Source of the DNA: Heyndrickxia sp050281185
GTDB taxonomy: Bacteria; Bacillota; Bacilli; Bacillales; Bacillaceae_C
Length of the DNA: 64,000 nt
NCBI RefSeq assembly: GCF_050281185.1
Contig: NZ_JBNNWS010000002.1
Span: 186,001 to 250,000, forward strand
Direction of reading: 5' to 3'
Position 1 is the stretch's first letter; every line of letters starts with the position of its first letter. This document shows, one piece after another, positions 61,408 through 64,000 of this stretch. Under the pieces are notes generated by a model. That model saw nothing but the letters and a program-made list of their open reading frames with translations. It searched no databases and was not told where the DNA came from. A program made the translations under genes and the position numbers.

Positions 61408-61707
61408 TCATATTCTTTCTAGAAGACTTTTTTCCAATTGATTAGTTATTATTTTCATCAGCATTGGAACTGTTAGAAGGAACATAACAATTAAAATTAC
61501 ACCACATACATAATACTCGAATTGAGGTTGAAAATGATTTTGATAAAATACAATACTGGAAATTGTAAATAAAACAATTAAGAATAGTTCAAACAAAAAC
61601 GCGATAATAACAAATAATAGGTACGGTATCACAATTTCTTTTTGTGTAACATGTTGTAATGTTAGTCCTTCCCAGCATCGATCCGCTAATACAGCTAGTT
61701 TTCTCAT
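61408..61707 (-). CDS. Small two-helix membrane protein, unknown
   Basis: I start at ATG 61707 (M-R-K-L-A-V-L), six bases after GAGGTG; ATG 61728 and 61713 are further upstream. The 99-residue protein has a short soluble start (to about 28: WEGLTLQHVTQKEIVI) and two membrane helices (about 30-55 and 65-87), ending in a charged tail. I do not recognise the family. It has its own terminator and lies between the Tet(M)-like gene and a LysR gene, all on the minus strand. Confidence 0.7.
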   Translation of the reverse strand: MRKLAVLADRCWEGLTLQHVTQKEIVIPYLLFVIIAFLFELFLIVLFTISSIVFYQNHFQPQFEYYVCGVILIVMFLLTVPMLMKIITNQLEKSLLERI

Positions 61708-61770
61708 CTTCATCACCTCATTAAACATCCTTATTACAAGAGTATGTCCAATAATTTAGTGATATACCTT

Positions 61771-62688
61771 TTAACGTTCTTCATTTACCATAATTCGATG
61801 TTCGTTGAATGTGCTTCGAGTCAATTTTATGAATTCCACTAGAGGCGGGGACATCCATTTATCCTTATGCCAAGCAATCTGAGTATAGATGGAAGGTGCT
61901 GAATTTTTCCATGATAAGCGCTTCATTCTACCCATTTTCAAATCTTTTTCTACGACCATAGCTGGTAATAATGCAATACCTAGACCGGCAATGACACACT
62001 GTTTTATCGCTTCGATACTGCCAAATTCAATTTTGTCTAATGGATCTGCTCCAGCTGAACGAAAGAAATCTTCGAAAATGGTACGGTAGGAACAACCTGT
62101 TTCAGTAAGCAAAAGTGTTTCTTGTTCAAGGTCCTTTGGAAAAACATTCGATTCCGATAATAGTGGATGATCTGGTGAAGCTACCATTACTAATTCTTCT
62201 CTAATTAGTGGTTCTATTTTTAATGTATCTTCAGGATTACGTATATCCATAATGAATGCTGCATCAAGCCCACCTGTAATGAGATGCTCTCTTGCCATTT
62301 CATCAGAATGAGCAGGCTTAAACACAAGTTTTACTTTCGGAAACTTAGACTTAAACGCTTTAAGAATAGGAGGAAGTCTATATGTGCACTGACTTTCTTG
62401 TGCTCCTATCACAAGAGTTCCTGTATGGCCTTCTTCTCCATTTACAGCCAATTTTGCTTCCATACTTAGGTTTATCATTTTATCCGCATATCGTTTAAAC
62501 TGCTGTCCAGCTTCTGTTAGAATTAAACGCTTCCCAAGACGCTCAAACAAAGGCTTCCCCATTTCTGTTTCAAGAGCTTTTATTTGAGCAGTTACACTTG
62601 ATTGAGCAAAGTTTAATTTCTTTGCGGTTTGGGTAAAGTTTAAGTTTTCTGCAGCAGTCTTGAATGTAATCAATTGTTTTATTTCCAT
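61771..62688 (-). CDS. LysR family transcriptional regulator (YwqM-like)
   Basis: The 305-residue regulator has the LysR helix-turn-helix at 1-60 (LITFKTAAENLNFTQTAKKL, FAQSSVTAQIKALE) and a substrate-binding domain (about 90-295) with TLVIGAQESQCTYRLPPIL. It is divergent from the flavodoxin-fold oxidoreductase gene with a 126-base gap, the usual setting for LysR control of a neighbour. The same pair occurs as ywqM-ywqN in B. subtilis. The inducer is unknown. The intergenic AT-rich region (TTGATATAATCAAAATAATCATCTTTATTGA, split) should hold the operator. Confidence 0.9.
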   Translation of the reverse strand: MEIKQLITFKTAAENLNFTQTAKKLNFAQSSVTAQIKALETEMGKPLFERLGKRLILTEAGQQFKRYADKMINLSMEAKLAVNGEEGHTGTLVIGAQESQCTYRLPPILKAFKSKFPKVKLVFKPAHSDEMAREHLITGGLDAAFIMDIRNPEDTLKIEPLIREELVMVASPDHPLLSESNVFPKDLEQETLLLTETGCSYRTIFEDFFRSAGADPLDKIEFGSIEAIKQCVIAGLGIALLPAMVVEKDLKMGRMKRLSWKNSAPSIYTQIAWHKDKWMSPPLVEFIKLTRSTFNEHRIMVNEER

Positions 62689-62814
62689 ATTTCCTTCACC
62701 CTTTAATCGGATTTATCGATTGATATAATCAAAATAATCATCTTTATTGATTTATATTTTCATTATAAGATAGAAATGATCAAAGTAAAAGATTATATAT
62801 AGGAGTGATTAAAT

Positions 62815-63354
62815 ATGACCATTGCAGTAATATACGGAGGAACGCGCCCAAATGGGAATGCAGAAATCTTAACAGATCACACCATTCAAGGAATAGATGT
62901 AGAAAAAATTTATTTAAAGGATTATAGCATTCATTCTATAATAGACCAACGTCATACAGAGGAAGGATTTCAGGATATAAATGACGATTACAACTCAATT
63001 ATTGAGAGGGTAATGCAGCATGATATTTTAATTTTTTCCACTCCTATCTATTGGTATAGTATGTCAGGAGCAATGAAGCATTTTATTGATCGCTGGTCAC
63101 AAACATTAAGGGACTCAAAATTTCCCGATTTTAAAACAAATATGTCGTCAAAAAGAGCTTATGTTATCGCAGTTGGCGGTGATAATCCAACTATCAAAGG
63201 GTTACCGATGATCCAGCAGTTCCAATATATATTTGATTTTATGGGAATTTCTTTTGAAGGATATATTCTAGGAGAAGGCAACAAGCCAGGAGATATTTTA
63301 CACGACGAAAATGCTTTATTTGCCGCTTCGCAATTACAAAAGCTCTTTTCTTAG
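62815..63354 (+). CDS. ywqN: NAD(P)H-dependent flavodoxin-fold oxidoreductase (YwqN-like)
   Basis: The 179-residue protein has the NADPH-dependent FMN reductase fold: IAVIYGGTRPNGNAEILTDH (FMN phosphate loop, 3-22), ILIFSTPIYWYSMSGAMKHF (about 77-96) and VIAVGGDNPTIKGLPMIQQF. It should reduce flavin, quinones or similar compounds with NAD(P)H. ATG 62815 follows AGGAGTG. It is controlled, most likely, by the divergent LysR gene. A perfect 15-bp terminator hairpin follows. Confidence 0.92.
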   Translation: MTIAVIYGGTRPNGNAEILTDHTIQGIDVEKIYLKDYSIHSIIDQRHTEEGFQDINDDYNSIIERVMQHDILIFSTPIYWYSMSGAMKHFIDRWSQTLRDSKFPDFKTNMSSKRAYVIAVGGDNPTIKGLPMIQQFQYIFDFMGISFEGYILGEGNKPGDILHDENALFAASQLQKLFS

Positions 63355-63382
63355 ACTTCCCTTTTTCTATATTATGAAAAAA

Positions 63383-63421
63383 ATTAGCCTAGATTCCCCT
63401 GAGGAATCTAGGCTAATCTTT
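63383..63421 (+). terminator. Terminator of the ywqN-like gene
   Basis: ATTAGCCTAGATTCC (63383-63397) is the exact complement of GGAATCTAGGCTAAT (63403-63417), then CTTTT. Confidence 0.9.
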
Positions 63422-63424
63422 TAA

Positions 63425-63630
63425 AAGGTAAGAAAGTATAAAATTTACTAAGGACATTACACACGAAAAGTGTCTGCTATGTCTAGCTCCAGCGCCTATC
63501 GGCTAGCGGATTTCTCCGTCTCCTCCCTACGATAAGTCAACATCGGCTCGAGAACTACCTCACCGTGTTTCCTTTATCTCAGTCGAAGACTACAAAATCC
63601 GTACGCTAGAGCTGCGGCGCTTGCGCTTTT
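63425..63630 (-). repeat. Dispersed structured repeat, full copy 4 (tail type II, reversed)
   Basis: Read on the minus strand the core starts at 63630 (AAAAGCGCAAGCGCCGCAGC) and ends near 63482 (GGAGCTAGAC), with the type II tail down to 63425. It begins two bases after the stop codon of the ABC exporter gene, in the same direction. Confidence 0.88.
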
Positions 63631-63631
63631 C

Positions 63632-64000
63632 TTATATCGCTGCTTTTGTTGCAAACTGACTGTTGTAAAGATCGGCATAAAAACCATCTGCAACTAACAA
63701 CTCATGATGTGTTCCTTGTTCAATGACTTTACCTTGGTTCATTACTAGGATCAAATCGGCGTCCCTGATCGTTGAAAGACGATGAGCAATAACGAAGCTT
63801 GTTCGTCCTTCCATTAAGCGTTTCATTGCTTGTTGAATCAGTAATTCGGTCCGTGTATCAACACTTGATGTCGCTTCATCCAAGATCATGATCGGAGGAT
63901 CCGCTAGAACAGCACGAGCAATCGTTAGGAGCTGCTTTTGCCCTTGAGAAATGTTCGATGCTTCTTCATTTAAGACAGTATCATACCCTTCTGGAAGTGT
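63632..64000 (-). CDS. ABC exporter, C-terminal ATPase part (start lies beyond the window)
   Basis: The frame is open to the window edge (123 codons shown, 122 residues and TAA), so the gene continues beyond it. Visible motifs are signature NISQGQKQLLTIARA, Walker B PPIMILDEATSSVD, and the switch FVIAHRLSTIRDAD, then GKVIEQGTHHELL. This is the ATPase of a fused exporter (MsbA/Sav1866/YfiC type) for drugs, lipids or peptides. SQGQ in place of SGGQ in the signature is common in one half of heterodimeric exporters such as YfiB/YfiC. The substrate is unknown. The gene ends directly at the repeat copy. Confidence 0.92.
   Translation of the reverse strand, partial: TLPEGYDTVLNEEASNISQGQKQLLTIARAVLADPPIMILDEATSSVDTRTELLIQQAMKRLMEGRTSFVIAHRLSTIRDADLILVMNQGKVIEQGTHHELLVADGFYADLYNSQFATKAAI

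Overview
The window reads as a chromosomal segment of a low-GC, Gram-positive Bacillaceae bacterium (Bacillus in the broad sense; I cannot fix the genus). Reasons are the AT-rich sequence, AGGAGG-type ribosome sites, frequent TTG and GTG starts, T-box leaders before aminoacyl-tRNA synthetase genes, a c-di-AMP riboswitch before kimA, a lysine riboswitch before lysP, a FapR box before fabH, a Bce-type two-component/ABC module and a ywqM/ywqN-like divergent pair. No transposase, integrase or phage gene was seen. Mobile-looking DNA is limited to dispersed palindromic repeats.

Layout. 1-5 kb: end of a DoxX gene, an NlpC/P60-fold protein that lacks its catalytic residues, proS with a proline T-box, and an AI-2E-family transporter. 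5-10 kb: a TIGR01777 epimerase, then a TAXI-type TRAP uptake locus (binding protein, DUF1850 protein, fused permease). 10-14 kb: a coiled-coil/3D-domain wall protein, a nitroreductase behind a Fur-like box, an MFS transporter and a 55-residue TatA. 14-19 kb: kimA and lysP, each behind its riboswitch, then a DUF3231 gene. 19-28 kb: glyQS with a glycine T-box, yceI, a DsbA-family thiol oxidase, a cation exporter, fabH, a UMF1-family MFS protein and a NERD-domain protein. 28-36 kb: an ABC/histidine kinase/response regulator set ordered like B. subtilis yvfRSTU, a zinc-ribbon/effector-binding protein, an orphan HEXXH protein and a WYL regulator. 36-41 kb: XRE-cupin regulator and potABCD, then a 52-bp palindromic tandem array broken by an assembly gap. 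41-47 kb: an amino-acid ABC binding protein and permease without an ATPase, a ResA-like protein, tyrS with a tyrosine T-box, a 50-residue membrane protein divergent from a LacI regulator, and a FlaR-like ATPase. 47-56 kb: DUF2500 protein, a BceRSAB-like module, a second two-component pair with a permease-less ABC ATPase, and DinB. 56-64 kb: GntR-MFS operon, DedA, a Tet(M)-like ribosomal protection GTPase, a LysR/flavodoxin-reductase pair and the end of an ABC exporter.

How the parts work together. Much of the window is transport under direct sensing: K+ import by c-di-AMP, lysine import by lysine, polyamine import by a cupin regulator with twin candidate operators, peptide-antibiotic response by a Bce module with a recognisable BceR-type site, fatty-acid initiation by FapR, and synthetases by uncharged tRNA. 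The most unusual material is non-coding: a roughly 150-nt structured repeat (four full and two partial copies) with two alternative tails, a 125-bp palindromic element in two copies of identical length, and the 52-bp palindromic array. I found no clear new multi-gene defence or mobile system. The best protein candidates for follow-up are the inactive NlpC/P60 protein, the HEXXH protein, the Tet(M)-like GTPase and the two incomplete ABC transporters.
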